Shown here piece after piece: positions 36,211 through 45,532 of a stretch of DNA of 64,000 nt. The translations under genes and the position numbers were made by a program. Under the pieces are notes generated by a model. It ran no database searches. It saw only the letters and a list, made by a program, of their open reading frames with translations, and was not told the origin of the DNA. The stretch comes from Rhodobacteraceae bacterium M382 (lineage in GTDB: Bacteria > Pseudomonadota > Alphaproteobacteria > Rhodobacterales > Rhodobacteraceae), in assembly GCA_025141015.1 (NCBI GenBank), contig CP081098.1, positions 1,184,501 through 1,248,500 of the forward strand, written 5' to 3'. Each line of letters starts with the position of its first letter. Position 1 is the stretch's first letter.

Positions 36211-38024
36211 AATGCCTGTCCGATCCCAATGTAAAATTGCAACCCGTCGCTGGTTGGTCCGCTGGTCGGATACGCGAGATCCAATCGCAGTGGCCCAAAG
36301 CCCCCCAGATCATAGCGCACACCGATACCGGCCCCGGAATGTTGGGTCGAGCCCCCCGTGACAAAGGCATCCCGACCGATCAGCCCCACGTCATAAAACC
36401 CGACGAGCGAGATTTTTTCGCTTACGTAGCCACGGATTTCGGCAGAGCCTGCCAGATAGGACCGTCCCCCCGCACTTCCCGTGCCCACCGGAATACCCAG
36501 CGATTGATAGGGTTGCCCTCTGACGCTGCCCGCCCCGCCTGAAAAGAACGACATCGTCGGAGAGACGTCTTGCAGCGAGGGACCAATGATTGACCCAAGC
36601 TGAAGCCGTCCCGCAATCACCAGCCGTCCGTCGTTGCCGCCCAACCGCCGGTACATCCGACCGTCGGCCGTCAGGCGCAATCCGGATGCGGTGCCGTCAT
36701 ACCCGGCATAAGGCATAGCTGTCGCATTCAGGAAATAGCCCTTGGTGGCGCTGACCTTGCTGTCCCGTTTGTCCATTTCCAGACGCAGAGGAACGCCAAA
36801 GAATTTGAACCTGCGATTGGTGCCGAACGCGTCGTCGGCCAGAATGGTCGATCCGATCAACGCGGCCTCGCCAAACACGCCTTTGGAGAACTCGCGCCGT
36901 ACCCCCATCCCCAGCAGACCCTGGACCGCCGAATAGTGCAATTCGTCCAGACTTTCGACTTCGGCCAGGTAATAGGTGTTGTCATCCGGGCCCAAAGTGT
37001 CGGGACGATCCAGGCGCAGGCCTATGCGCCCGCCAATGTCGGTATTGCCACCGATATTGGTGATCCGTGATTCAAATCGTAGCTTCTCGGCCCCGCCAAA
37101 CAGATTGCGGTGCATCCAATTGGCCGTCAGATCCAACCCCTCGTTCGAGCTGAGCTCGGCTCCGAATGTCAGACGACGCTGCGGCAAATCTGCGAACTCG
37201 GCGGTAAAGTCGAGCGAGCCATCGGGGTTCGGGGTTTCTGCTTCACGCAAGGCCACCGACGCAAAGGTGCCGGTGCGCCGCAGTCGGGTGCCAACCAGCT
37301 GTGCCTGGTCCGGGGAAAAAACCTGGCCCGTCGGGAAACCGGCAATCCGCTGGATCGCATCGGGGCGAACCCGGGTTTCGCCGGTCAGGTTCAAGTTGCC
37401 AAAGGTCAACTGTGGTCCCGGAGACAGTTGAATGTCGGCGTCTATGGTGTCCGTTGCGTGGTTGGCAGTGATCCTCTGAGCGCCGACACGGGCCTTGGCG
37501 TGACCGGCGTTGCGCCAGGCCTGTTGCCCGGTGACCGCCGCGTCACGAATGGCACCAGTCCCAGCCGTCTGCCCAGTTGCAAAGGTAGTCGGCAATTTGG
37601 TGTCGGGTGGCAATGGGGCGACGCGGGTCAGACCAAAGGTAAAAAGGCGTCCGGGATCAACCGTGATGGCGATCTTGTTGACTGCGCCGGGCGGATTCAA
37701 TGGCGGAATTGTCGCCGCTTCGCGCCCGTCCAATCGGATGTTGACCGTGGGGCTGAAATATCCGGCGTTGTACAGCACCTGAACAAGCGTTCTGTAATCC
37801 GAGAGTGACGCGGCCAGCAATTCCTGAACCGTGTCCAATCCCTGGGTCTCGGCACCCATGATTGCTGATGACCCAATCAGCTGTTCTCGCAGTTCGTCAG
37901 TCGATTGCGGCGCGCTCAATGTGGTTTCGACAGCGTCTGACGGCGGGGCCGATACGCACAGAATGGCTGACGAAATTGCCAGCATCAGGGCGCGAGAACG
38001 AACGCGCACAGGTAACAACACCAT
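36207..38024 (-). CDS. tamA: TamA-type BamA/Omp85 outer-membrane protein
   Basis: 605 residues: signal peptide (RALMLAISSAILCVSAPPSDA), POTRA-like region to about residue 270, then a C-terminal 16-strand barrel. VRGQPYQSLG matches the conserved VRG[FY] motif of the L6 loop, and the protein ends in phenylalanine (FYIGIGQAF) as outer-membrane barrels do. It forms the outer-membrane half of the TAM complex with TamB, encoded next. The upstream region is long and structured. The chosen start begins the signal peptide. Confidence 0.94.
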   Translation of the reverse strand: MVLLPVRVRSRALMLAISSAILCVSAPPSDAVETTLSAPQSTDELREQLIGSSAIMGAETQGLDTVQELLAASLSDYRTLVQVLYNAGYFSPTVNIRLDGREAATIPPLNPPGAVNKIAITVDPGRLFTFGLTRVAPLPPDTKLPTTFATGQTAGTGAIRDAAVTGQQAWRNAGHAKARVGAQRITANHATDTIDADIQLSPGPQLTFGNLNLTGETRVRPDAIQRIAGFPTGQVFSPDQAQLVGTRLRRTGTFASVALREAETPNPDGSLDFTAEFADLPQRRLTFGAELSSNEGLDLTANWMHRNLFGGAEKLRFESRITNIGGNTDIGGRIGLRLDRPDTLGPDDNTYYLAEVESLDELHYSAVQGLLGMGVRREFSKGVFGEAALIGSTILADDAFGTNRRFKFFGVPLRLEMDKRDSKVSATKGYFLNATAMPYAGYDGTASGLRLTADGRMYRRLGGNDGRLVIAGRLQLGSIIGPSLQDVSPTMSFFSGGAGSVRGQPYQSLGIPVGTGSAGGRSYLAGSAEIRGYVSEKISLVGFYDVGLIGRDAFVTGGSTQHSGAGIGVRYDLGGFGPLRLDLAYPTSGPTSDGLQFYIGIGQAF

Positions 38025-38165
38025 GAATTTGGCTCCAGGCTGCCCACAGATAGCGTGCCCTCCTGTGGTGGGAGAGACTCACTTCAGGATCATGGGTAGC
38101 ACACAAGATACGGGGGCAGAAGCAGGCAAAAAGGCGATCTGGCCTCAATACCTTGTAGTGTGAAT

Positions 38166-38187
38166 TTTCGGCAAGAGATTGCCGAAA
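38166..38187. promoter_or_regulatory. perfect 9-bp inverted repeat upstream of tamA
   Basis: TTTCGGCAA, spacer GAGA, then TTGCCGAAA, about 140 bp before the tamA start. It could be an operator or, on the plus strand, an RNA hairpin with a GNRA-type GAGA loop. No T-tract follows on either strand, so a terminator is unlikely. Confidence 0.45.
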
Positions 38188-38280
38188 GATGAAAACTTCG
38201 GGGTTCGTGCAGGCGATGCAAGGCGAGGGCGTCTGTAAATCGGCGTGCTGCATCAGCATAGGGCTCGTTTGAGGGAAGTC

Positions 38281-38332
38281 GGATCATGCGGGCCATGATC
38301 CGATCAACGCCGGGAGCGATGCTCCCGGCGTT
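38281..38332. terminator. two adjacent perfect hairpins, possible bidirectional 3' end
   Basis: GGATCATG-CGGGC-CATGATCC (38281-38301) is followed by a 12-bp perfect stem with loop GAT (38306-38332, arms AACGCCGGGAGC and its complement). The second hairpin is very stable and is followed by TCCTG rather than a long T-run, so termination is possible but not certain. Confidence 0.4.
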
Positions 38333-38380
38333 TCCTGCAAGTCGGAAGGCAATCCGTTGTGACAAGGAAAAAGGCAAGCG

Positions 38381-38416
38381 CAGAGGCAACGGCAGAGGCA
38401 GGGGCAGAGGCAGGGG
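38381..38416 (+). repeat. three tandem 12-bp units (CAGAGGCARSGG)
   Basis: Units are CAGAGGCAACGG, CAGAGGCAGGGG and CAGAGGCAGGGG. A minisatellite-like tract likely to vary in copy number between strains. It is non-coding. Confidence 0.75.
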
Positions 38417-38612
38417 CGCGTGCAAGGGCTGGGCGCCGGCAGGACGTTTCAGTTTCTGTACCACCTTGGAACAATTTGCAGTGGCGGTTGGTGGCGGATA
38501 GCGCGGATAGTGACGGAAACTGGCCGATACAGCATGACGCTGGGTTGGATGCGCCCTGGCGTAAGGGGCAGGCCTGTCAGTGCCCCAGATGTCTGCAGGC
38601 GATCAAGGATTT

Positions 38613-38720
38613 TCGGATCGCGCCTTGCGGCGCAATCCGACGAGCGCCGCGCGCAAAGCGCGCGGCGCTTGGCCCAACGGAAGGATGTCTCCGCAGGAGA
38701 CGGACGACGGGCGGGAGAAC
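38613..38720 (-). repeat. structured 3'-end element, copy B (follows puuD)
   Basis: In the sense of puuD: TTCTCCCGCCCGTCG, small hairpin (GTCTCC-TGC-GGAGAC), CCGTTGGGCCA, large 12-bp perfect hairpin (38643-38669, loop TTT), then a further hairpin at 38640-38613 (TCGGAT...ATCCGA arms). The element begins about 47 bases after the puuD stop. Confidence 0.75.
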
Positions 38721-38766
38721 TGCAATGCTGGTTTGTTTTTGCCTGACCAGGGGCTCGATCGTCAGG

Positions 38767-39990
38767 TCAGGACCCGGCCTGTTCGTACCAGCGACGAATG
38801 GTCAGACGATCTTCGGGTTCCATATAGGTGACGTTTGCAGGTGGCATTGCGTGAGTAGCCCCCGCCTGGAGATAAATGGCGCGTCCCTGGCGGGCAACGT
38901 CGGTCTCGGTTTCCAGCAGAACCCCTTTGGGGGCTTGGCGAATGCCCTCCCAGAATGGTTCGCGTGCGTGGCACATGGAACAATTGCCCTGCACCAATTC
39001 GTGTACTTCTTCGAAGCCGTCTGCCGCCAGCAGGATAGAGGCCGGACCGCTCAGAGCTGCCTCTTCCTCGTCCCCATACTCCATAGGTGCCGAGGACAGG
39101 GCGATGATACCCAAGAAGAGCAGGGCGGTCAGCCCCCATGTCCAGACCGGGTTCCCGGCGCGGGCGTGGCGGGTGTTGAAATAATGGCGAATGGTGACAC
39201 CCATCAGAAATACCAGCGCAGCGATCAGCCAATTGTATTGCGTGGCAAAGGCCAGCGGATAATGGTTCGACAGCATCAGGAATATCACAGGGAGGGTCAG
39301 ATAATTGTTATGCGTCGACCGCAGTTTCGCGATTTTGCCATACTTTGGATCCGGGGAACGCCCCGCCTGCAGGTCGGCCACGACGATCTTTTGGTTGGGA
39401 ATGATGATGAAAAAGACATTGGCGCTCATGATCGTGGCAGTAAAGGCTCCCAGATGCAGCATCATAGCACGGCCGGTGAACACCTGGTTCAACCCGTAAC
39501 CCATCGCCACCAGTAGCAAAAACAGCAAGACCATCAACAGGGTGGGCTGTTCGGCCAGTCCAGATTTGCACAACCGATCATAAACCAGCCAGCCGATTGA
39601 CAGCGTTGCCGCTGAAATCAGAATGCCTTGCCACAGCGCCAGTTCGGCTTTGGATTGATCAATCAGATACAGCTCTCCGCCCACCCAATAGACCACCATC
39701 AACAACGCAAACCCGCTCAGCCAGGTGCCATAGCTTTCCCATTTGAACCAGGTCAGATGGTCCGGCATGTCTTCGGGGGCCACCAGAAACTTGCGGATGT
39801 GATAAAACCCGCCACCGTGGACCTGCCATTCTTCGCCATGGGCCCCAACGGGCAGGTTGGGGGCCTTGCGCAGACCCAGGTCCAGCGCAATGAAATAAAA
39901 GGATGAGCCAATCCAGGCGATGGCGGTGATCACGTGAAGCCAGCGGATTGCAAATCCCAGCCAGTCCCAAACCAAGGTCAATTCAAACAT
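38767..39990 (-). CDS. puuD: PuuD-type membrane urate oxidase with cytochrome c domain
   Basis: 407 residues: an N-terminal urate-hydroxylase membrane domain (DUF989) with about eight helices, containing RWLHVITAIAWIGSSFYFIAL, and a C-terminal cytochrome c domain. The heme motif is Cys337-xx-Cys340-His341 in NCSMCH, and a likely axial Met is in AMPPANVTYM. PuuD oxidises urate to 5-hydroxyisourate and passes electrons to the respiratory chain instead of making peroxide. It is divergent from the LysR gene and lies with hiuH, puuE/uraD, allA and a urate permease. Soluble uricase is absent from the window. Confidence 0.93.
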   Translation of the reverse strand: MFELTLVWDWLGFAIRWLHVITAIAWIGSSFYFIALDLGLRKAPNLPVGAHGEEWQVHGGGFYHIRKFLVAPEDMPDHLTWFKWESYGTWLSGFALLMVVYWVGGELYLIDQSKAELALWQGILISAATLSIGWLVYDRLCKSGLAEQPTLLMVLLFLLLVAMGYGLNQVFTGRAMMLHLGAFTATIMSANVFFIIIPNQKIVVADLQAGRSPDPKYGKIAKLRSTHNNYLTLPVIFLMLSNHYPLAFATQYNWLIAALVFLMGVTIRHYFNTRHARAGNPVWTWGLTALLFLGIIALSSAPMEYGDEEEAALSGPASILLAADGFEEVHELVQGNCSMCHAREPFWEGIRQAPKGVLLETETDVARQGRAIYLQAGATHAMPPANVTYMEPEDRLTIRRWYEQAGS

Positions 39991-40045
39991 TGAGCCCTCT
40001 TTTTCGATTTCTGTTTTGCCGTCAGCCTAGGCAATCGTGGCTTTA

Positions 40046-40060
40046 TTCGGTATTCCATGA
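40046..40060. promoter_or_regulatory. degenerate purine-operator candidate between puuD and LysR gene
   Basis: TTCGGTATTCCATGA partly matches the TTCGsAATTTTT(T)GAA motif found upstream of hiuH/puuE and allE. It lies 33 bases before the LysR start. Support is weak without the other two sites. Confidence 0.3.
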
Positions 40061-40092
40061 TAGTCTCTAACTGTATCAAAAAATCCAGAACA

Positions 40093-41034
40093 ATGTCATA
40101 TCTCGATAACATCCGAACTTTTGTCCGCGTTTACGAACTGGGCAGCATGTCAGCCGCAGGGCGCGACCTGCGCATTTCACCTGCGGTCACATCGGCGCGG
40201 ATCTCTCAGCTCGAGGATTATCTGGGCGTTCGGCTGTTTCAACGCACAACCCGGAACCTGACGCCAACGGAACAGGGGCAGGCGTTTTATGGCGGCGCAG
40301 TGGCAGTGCTCGAATCTGTGGACGAAGCCGAAGCCAAGGTGATGAACCTGACGGATGCCCCGCGTGGGTCGCTGTTTGTGGCGGCTCCTTTGGGCGTCGG
40401 GCGACGGCTTGTCGCGCCACAGGCCCCTGCGTTTCTGAGCGAATATCCCGAAATTTCCCTGCGTCTGCGATTGTCCGACCGGGTGGTGGATCTGACCACC
40501 GAAGGTTTGGATCTGGCGTTCTTTTTGGGGCAACCCGAAGACAGCACGCTGCGCATTCGAAAAATTGCCGATTGCCGTCGGGTTTTGGTCGCGGCACCCG
40601 ATTATGTGAAACGCCGGGGAATGCCTGAGTCCGGTGAGGATCTGGTGCGCCAGAAACATGATTGTCTCAGCCTGCGGTATCCGGGCGCGAGCGAGTTTCA
40701 ATGGATGCTGGACACGTCGGACGGACCCAAACGGTTTGCGGTGACCGGGCGGTGTGAATGTGATGATGGTGATGTGCTGACGGATTGGGCGCTGGCTGGC
40801 CAGGGGGTGGCGCTGAAACCGGTGTTCGAAGTTGCCGACCACCTGACGGCAGGTCGTTTGATACCCGTTGCCCAGGCAACGCCGCCTGTGTCGGTGCAGA
40901 TGGCGTGTCTGTATACCCATCGCAGGCATCAGGACCCCAAGACCCGATTGTTCATGGATTTTATGACCGAACGAATGGCCCGCACGGTCAAGGACGCCGA
41001 AGCCATGACCGAAACACTGCTTTCGCACCCCTGA
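40093..41034 (+). CDS. LysR-family transcriptional regulator of the urate island
   Basis: A 313-residue LTTR. The N-terminal winged helix reads YLDNIRTFVRVYELGSMSAA and then SARISQLEDYLGVRLFQRTT. The effector domain starts near residue 90. The ATG at 40093 begins the conserved helix; a longer frame from 40057 adds 12 unsupported residues. It is divergent from puuD and adjacent to the remaining urate genes. Such an arrangement suggests an activator responding to urate or a breakdown product. Confidence 0.9.
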   Translation: MSYLDNIRTFVRVYELGSMSAAGRDLRISPAVTSARISQLEDYLGVRLFQRTTRNLTPTEQGQAFYGGAVAVLESVDEAEAKVMNLTDAPRGSLFVAAPLGVGRRLVAPQAPAFLSEYPEISLRLRLSDRVVDLTTEGLDLAFFLGQPEDSTLRIRKIADCRRVLVAAPDYVKRRGMPESGEDLVRQKHDCLSLRYPGASEFQWMLDTSDGPKRFAVTGRCECDDGDVLTDWALAGQGVALKPVFEVADHLTAGRLIPVAQATPPVSVQMACLYTHRRHQDPKTRLFMDFMTERMARTVKDAEAMTETLLSHP

Positions 41035-41601
41035 GCCCACGCGCGGCTTGCACCTGTCGGGAAGGGCCGCGGTTTGAGAGCCGGCGATGCGTCTGGACCC
41101 GCGCAACCCAAACAGCCGTGTATCCGAGTGAGCCTGAACCTGCGCCGCGGTAACCGTGCCGGGGTTCCGAACCGTCTGGATGGAGCACAGCTATAACGTC
41201 AGGGACGCAAGGACTGGTTTTGCCTTTGTGCTGACAAGGTGGCAGAAGGGACCACGGCGCAATCCGACCATATCCCAACAGCTTCATCGGACCAGGAGTT
41301 CTGATCTGGCCGGATTGGGAAGCGCAGAGTTCGGCCCGGGCGGTTTTCTTTCCCTCGCTTTTGCGGGCTGGCGCGGGTCCGGTCGGTTGTCAGGATTTCT
41401 CATATCGGACCCAACCGAGCCTTTGGGGCTCCGAGGGAGCGGCGGCGAATTTCGTAGTTGTCGGGGGGCGGGCTGCACCGAGTTTCGAATTGCGCCTGAC
41501 GGCACCATCCGACCCGCACCGCGTGCACCGCACGCGGTGCCCGGCCCAACGCAGCCTGCGGCCTCTTTGATGCTGCATGATGGGGCGGGAGCCCCCCGGG
41601 A
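41035..41601. other. 567-bp intergenic region between LysR gene and hiuH 3' ends
   Basis: Both flanking genes end here. No gene is supported. The only recognisable feature is copy C of the 3'-end element at 41516-41595. The word GGCGCAATCCGAC near 41258 also occurs beside copy B (38629-38641), hinting at a further decayed copy. Nothing else was seen. Confidence 0.6.
41516..41595 (-). repeat. structured 3'-end element, copy C (follows hiuH)
   Basis: In the sense of hiuH: GGGGCTCCCGCCCC, a weaker small stem (GCAGC...GCTGC), CGTTGGGCCGG, and a perfect 11-bp large hairpin (41516-41540, loop of three). The element begins about seven bases after the hiuH stop. Confidence 0.75.
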
Positions 41602-41958
41602 TCAGCTGCCGCGATAGGTTGAGTATCCATAAGGAGAGAGCAGCAGCGGCACATGGTAGTGGGCGGTTGCATCGTTCATGCCAAACCGGATTGGAACAAT
41701 GTCCAGAAACATGGGCTCGGCCGCAGCCTGGCCACTTTCCCGCAGATAGTCACCGGCGTGAAAAACCAGTTCATACTGCCCGGTTTCAAAGCTGGCGACG
41801 TCCAAAATAGGCGCGTTTGTCCGGCCATCGTCATTGGTGTCCATTTCACCCATCTTGACCCGCGTCTCGCCGGTCCAGCGGTACAATTCAATGCGCAGCC
41901 CATTGGCCGGGCAGCCCCGCGCCGTGTCCAGAACATGCGTGGTCAGATATCCGCTCAT
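41602..41958 (-). CDS. hiuH: 5-hydroxyisourate hydrolase (transthyretin-related)
   Basis: 118 residues, normal for the family. It begins [20 protein letters not shown] and ends in YRGS, the signature C-terminus. It hydrolyses 5-hydroxyisourate from PuuD to OHCU. GGAAAGGAAAA precedes the ATG at 41958; the 60-codon longer frame crosses the promoter region. It is divergent from the puuE/uraD gene with an inverted repeat between them. Confidence 0.95.
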   Translation of the reverse strand: MSGYLTTHVLDTARGCPANGLRIELYRWTGETRVKMGEMDTNDDGRTNAPILDVASFETGQYELVFHAGDYLRESGQAAAEPMFLDIVPIRFGMNDATAHYHVPLLLSPYGYSTYRGS

Positions 41959-42045
41959 CCGTTTTCCTTTCCTGACCCAATGTGGGTTTTGTCTATTGGT
42001 GTGCCTGAACCGGATCATCATCACAAACCCATGTTGCACGACAGT

Positions 42046-42068
42046 GTTTTTCGGAATTTTTGAAAAAC
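42046..42068. promoter_or_regulatory. operator candidate in the hiuH/puuE divergent promoter
   Basis: GTTTTTC and GAAAAAC flank nine bases (GGAATTTTT). The core TTCGGAATTTTTGAA (42050-42064) fits the T-N11-A form of LysR sites. A near-identical core lies upstream of allE, in the same pathway, so it is a likely site for the island's LysR protein. Confidence 0.55.
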
Positions 42069-42115
42069 CTCGGTGATCTTCTGTCATATTAAGGTTTGGA
42101 ACTTCGGAGAACAGT

Positions 42116-43528
42116 ATGACCAGATACCCGCGTGACATGATCGGCTATGGAGCCACCCCTCCCCAGGCAAGCTGGCCGGGAGGCGCAAAAATTGCTGTCC
42201 AGATTGTGCTGAACTACGAAGAAGGCGGTGAAAACTGCCTCTTGCACGGAGACGCGGCGTCCGAAGCATTCCTGTCCGAGATCGTGGGAGCCCAGCCCTG
42301 GCCCAACCAGCGCCATTGGAACATGGAATCGATCTATGAATACGGATCACGGGCCGGGTTCTGGCGGCTGCACCGGCTGCTCAGGAACCTGCCGGTCACG
42401 GTTTATGGTGTGGCAACAGCATTGGCGCGGTCCCCGGATCAGGTGAATGCGATGAAGGAGGCGGGTTGGGAAATCGCCTCTCATGGTCTCAAATGGATTG
42501 ACTACCGCGATACGCCAGCCGAGGAAGAGGCAGACCACATACGGGAAGCCATTCGCCTGCATACCGAAGTGGTGGGCGAGGCACCGCGCGGCTGGTACAC
42601 GGGCCGGTGTTCGGATCAGACGGTGCGTCTGGCGGCCGAAACCGGGCAATTTGACTATGTGGCCGATACCTATGCAGATGATCTGCCCTATTGGATGGAG
42701 GTCGGGGACCGCCAGCAATTGATCGTTCCCTATACGCTGGACACCAACGATATGCGCTTTGCTGCACCGCAGGGGTTCAATTCGGGTGACCAATTCTATT
42801 CCTACCTCAAGGACAGCTTTGACGCGCTGTATCAGGAAGGCTCCGAAGGGGCCCCTAAGATGCTGTCCATCGGTCTGCACTGTCGGCTGGTCGGGCGCCC
42901 GGGTCGTGTCATGGCGCTCAAACGGTTCTTGGAGTACGCGCAATCGCATGCGGATGTGTGGTTTGCGACACGTCTGGACATCGCCGAACATTGGGCCGCA
43001 TTGCACCCTCCGATCGAACGGGTACGACCCAGCCAGATGAACCAGGAGAGCTTTGTCGCCAACTATGGCGGGGTATTTGAACATTCCGCCTGGATTGCCG
43101 AGCGGGCCTTTGAATTGGAATTGGGACCGGCACATGACACGGCAGGGGGATTGCACAATGCGCTGTGCCGCATGTTCCGTTCTGCCACCCAAGCCGAACG
43201 GCTGGGTGTTCTGAATGCGCATCCGGATCTTGCGGGTAAGCTGGCTCAGGCCAAACGGTTGACCGCAGAAAGCACGTCCGAGCAGGCCTCGGCCGGGCTG
43301 GATGCGCTGACAGATGCAGAACGCCACTCATTCACCGAACTTAATCAAGAGTATGTGAGTAAGTTCGGCTTTCCCTTTATCATCGCCGTTCGCGATCATG
43401 ACAAGGCATCGATTCAATCGGCATTTCAACGCCGGATCAACCAAACACGAGAGACCGAATTTGCCGAGGCCTGCCGTCAAGTCGAGCGGATCGCCGAAGT
43501 CCGGCTGCGGGATATCTTGCCATCATGA
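42116..43528 (+). CDS. puuE: bifunctional allantoinase PuuE / OHCU decarboxylase fusion
   Basis: 470 residues. Residues 1-300 are a polysaccharide-deacetylase-fold allantoinase of the PuuE type: [32 protein letters not shown] and [16 protein letters not shown]. Residues about 310-470 are the OHCU decarboxylase: [18 protein letters not shown]-like start, [13 protein letters not shown] and [15 protein letters not shown]. Together they convert OHCU to allantoin and allantoin to allantoate. The TGA overlaps the allA start by four bases. Confidence 0.95.
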   Translation: MTRYPRDMIGYGATPPQASWPGGAKIAVQIVLNYEEGGENCLLHGDAASEAFLSEIVGAQPWPNQRHWNMESIYEYGSRAGFWRLHRLLRNLPVTVYGVATALARSPDQVNAMKEAGWEIASHGLKWIDYRDTPAEEEADHIREAIRLHTEVVGEAPRGWYTGRCSDQTVRLAAETGQFDYVADTYADDLPYWMEVGDRQQLIVPYTLDTNDMRFAAPQGFNSGDQFYSYLKDSFDALYQEGSEGAPKMLSIGLHCRLVGRPGRVMALKRFLEYAQSHADVWFATRLDIAEHWAALHPPIERVRPSQMNQESFVANYGGVFEHSAWIAERAFELELGPAHDTAGGLHNALCRMFRSATQAERLGVLNAHPDLAGKLAQAKRLTAESTSEQASAGLDALTDAERHSFTELNQEYVSKFGFPFIIAVRDHDKASIQSAFQRRINQTRETEFAEACRQVERIAEVRLRDILPS

Positions 43529-44013
43529 GCCAGCACATTCGGATCCAACCGATTTCAGCACAGGCCTTCGCCCCGTTTGGCGACTTGATAGAGTGTACAG
43601 GCCCGCCGGATAAGCTGATCAATCAGGGGCAATGTGGCCGGTATCATGATCGGGCCGGGCTGGATTTTGTCGATGGGCGGGCCGGGTTGAGCCTGTTTCA
43701 CGCCAACCCGCGGGCGCTGCCCTATGAATTGGAACTGGTCGAGCGTCACCCGGAGGGGTCTCAGGCCTTTATCCCGATGTCGCAGCACCCGTTTCTGGTT
43801 ATTGTTGCCCCCGATTGTGACGGGCACCCTGGCACGCCGCTGGCGTTCGAGACCGAGCCGGGGCAGGCGATCAATTTCCACCGGGGCACCTGGCATGGGG
43901 TGCTGACCCCATTGCACGCTCCCGGACTGTTTGCCGTTGTGGACCGGATCGGTCCCGGCGAAAATCTTCAGGAGCATTGGTTCGACGCACCCTATGTCGT
44001 TGTGCGCTCCTGA
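43525..44013 (+). CDS. allA: ureidoglycolate lyase
   Basis: 162 residues, the expected AllA length. Motifs: IQPISAQAFAPFGDLIE, AFIPMSQHPFLVIVAP and NFHRGTWHGVLTPL with the metal-site histidines of the family. It splits ureidoglycolate into glyoxylate and urea. It is coupled to puuE by a four-base overlap. AllC, which would supply ureidoglycine, is not in the window. Confidence 0.94.
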   Translation: MSQHIRIQPISAQAFAPFGDLIECTGPPDKLINQGQCGRYHDRAGLDFVDGRAGLSLFHANPRALPYELELVERHPEGSQAFIPMSQHPFLVIVAPDCDGHPGTPLAFETEPGQAINFHRGTWHGVLTPLHAPGLFAVVDRIGPGENLQEHWFDAPYVVVRS

Positions 44014-44085
44014 AGTTCGAGGCCGCCAATACAAAATCAAAAAGAAGCGGCAAGACCCCCATGGACCAACAGGGAGATGTGAACC

Positions 44086-45513
44086 ATGGCCGATACTTCG
44101 ATTGGGACGCCGGATCAGCTGCGTGATCCCAACTATACACCTGCCTTGCACAAGGCAATTCCATTGGGCATCCAGCATGTACTGGCCATGTTCGTCTCCA
44201 ATGTCACCCCTGCCATCATTGTGGCAGGAGCCGCCGGCTTTGGCTTTGGGTCCAACTCTCCGGATTTTCCGGAGCTTTTGTACCTGATCCAGATGTCGAT
44301 GCTGTTTGCCGGGGTTGCGACCCTTTTGCAGACCTTGACGGTCGGGCCGGTCGGAGCCGCGCTGCCGATTGTCCAGGGAACCAGCTTTGCGTTTTTGCCG
44401 ATCATGATCCCGCTGGTGGCGGGCAAGGGCGTTGATGCACTGGCTGCGCTGTTTGGTGGGGTCGTTATTGGCGGGCTCTTTCACGCGCTTTTGGGGTTGG
44501 TGATCGGAAAGGTTCGATTTGCACTTCCTCCGCTGGTGACCGGGCTGGTGGTGACAATGATCGGCTTGGCGCTGGTGAAGGTCGGTATTCAATATGCCGC
44601 CGGAGGTGTTCCCGCGATTGGTACACCCGAATACGGGTCGCTGCTCAACTGGTCTGCGGCTTTGGTCGTGATCGTGGTGACCTTGGGGCTCAAGTTCTTT
44701 ACCCGTGGCATGTTGTCTGTTTCGGCTGTGCTGCTGGGTCTGATCGCTGGCTATATCTACGCGCTGTTGGTGGGCATGGTCACGTTTGAAGCCATCGGAA
44801 CAAGCTGGAGCCGCGCCGCGTCCTTTGCGTTGCCCGTTCCGTTCAAATACGGGTTTGAATTCTCGGCAGCTGCCATCATTGGATTCTGTCTGATGGCCTT
44901 TGTCTCGGCGGTGGAGACCGTCGGGGATGTCTCGGGGATCACCAAAGGTGGCGCTGGGCGCGAAGCCACGGACCGCGAAATCGAAGGCGCAACCTATGCC
45001 GATGGTGTGGGGTCGGCGGTGGCAGGTCTGTTCGGCGCTTTTCCCAATACATCCTTCAGCCAGAACGTCGGGTTGATCGCGATGACGGGCGTGATGAGCC
45101 GGCACGTGGTGACATTCGGAGCGCTGTTTCTGATCCTGTGCGGGCTGGTGCCCAAAGTCGGCTCGATCATCCGTACGATCCCCATCGAAGTTCTGGGGGG
45201 CGGGGTGATCGTGATGTTTGGCATGGTGGTTGCGGCCGGGATCTCCATGTTGTCCGACGTCGATTGGAACCGACGAAACATGGTTGTCTTTGCGATTTCC
45301 CTGTCGATCGGGCTGGGACTGCAACTGGAGCCGGGCGCGGTTCAGCATCTGCCGGATACGTTGCGGATCCTGATGACCAGCGGCCTGTTGCCTGCCTCTG
45401 TGATCGCCATCGTATTGAACCTGATCCTGCCAGATGAATTGGCTGGAGAATCCACGGAAGAAGTTTCGGGGGGAATGGCCGGTCGCGGAACAGGCAGTTT
45501 GCCTCGGGACTAG
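44086..45513 (+). CDS. NCS2-family urate/xanthine permease
   Basis: 475 residues with about 14 membrane helices. NCS2 features: IPLGIQHVLAMFVSNVTPAI at the N-terminus, PIVQGTSFAFLP, the signature region around FVSAVETVGDVSGITKGGAG, and GSAVAGLFGAFPNTSFSQNVGLIAMTGV. The Glu in SAVETVG and the asparagine/glutamine-rich loop of NTSFSQN are characteristic of substrate binding. It most likely imports urate or xanthine for the pathway around it. AGGGAG precedes the ATG. Copy D of the 3'-end element starts 20 bases after the stop. Confidence 0.92.
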   Translation: MADTSIGTPDQLRDPNYTPALHKAIPLGIQHVLAMFVSNVTPAIIVAGAAGFGFGSNSPDFPELLYLIQMSMLFAGVATLLQTLTVGPVGAALPIVQGTSFAFLPIMIPLVAGKGVDALAALFGGVVIGGLFHALLGLVIGKVRFALPPLVTGLVVTMIGLALVKVGIQYAAGGVPAIGTPEYGSLLNWSAALVVIVVTLGLKFFTRGMLSVSAVLLGLIAGYIYALLVGMVTFEAIGTSWSRAASFALPVPFKYGFEFSAAAIIGFCLMAFVSAVETVGDVSGITKGGAGREATDREIEGATYADGVGSAVAGLFGAFPNTSFSQNVGLIAMTGVMSRHVVTFGALFLILCGLVPKVGSIIRTIPIEVLGGGVIVMFGMVVAAGISMLSDVDWNRRNMVVFAISLSIGLGLQLEPGAVQHLPDTLRILMTSGLLPASVIAIVLNLILPDELAGESTEEVSGGMAGRGTGSLPRD

Positions 45514-45532
45514 GTCGTCGATCAGCAACGGT

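Larger units (their letters stand above)
38025..38766. other. 742-bp structured intergenic region between puuD and tamA
   Basis: No gene is supported; open frames here are proline/leucine-rich artefacts of low-complexity sequence. The region contains an inverted repeat (38166), two adjacent hairpins (38281-38332), a 12-bp tandem repeat (38381-38416), a hairpin (38613-38640) and copy B of the 3'-end element. It is the longest gene-free stretch of the window. Confidence 0.6.

Noticed and set aside
38090-38464. Proline/leucine-rich open frame on the minus strand
   Set aside because: The PLPLPL stretch comes from the 12-bp tandem repeat; there is no ribosome site or conserved domain.
41156-41617. 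153-codon plus-strand frame after the LysR gene
   Set aside because: It runs through the structured 3'-end element and into the hiuH gene; composition is not protein-like.
43555-45528. Minus-strand open frame of 657 codons
   Set aside because: It is opposite allA and the permease, rich in His/Gln/Arg as mirror frames are, and shows no family.
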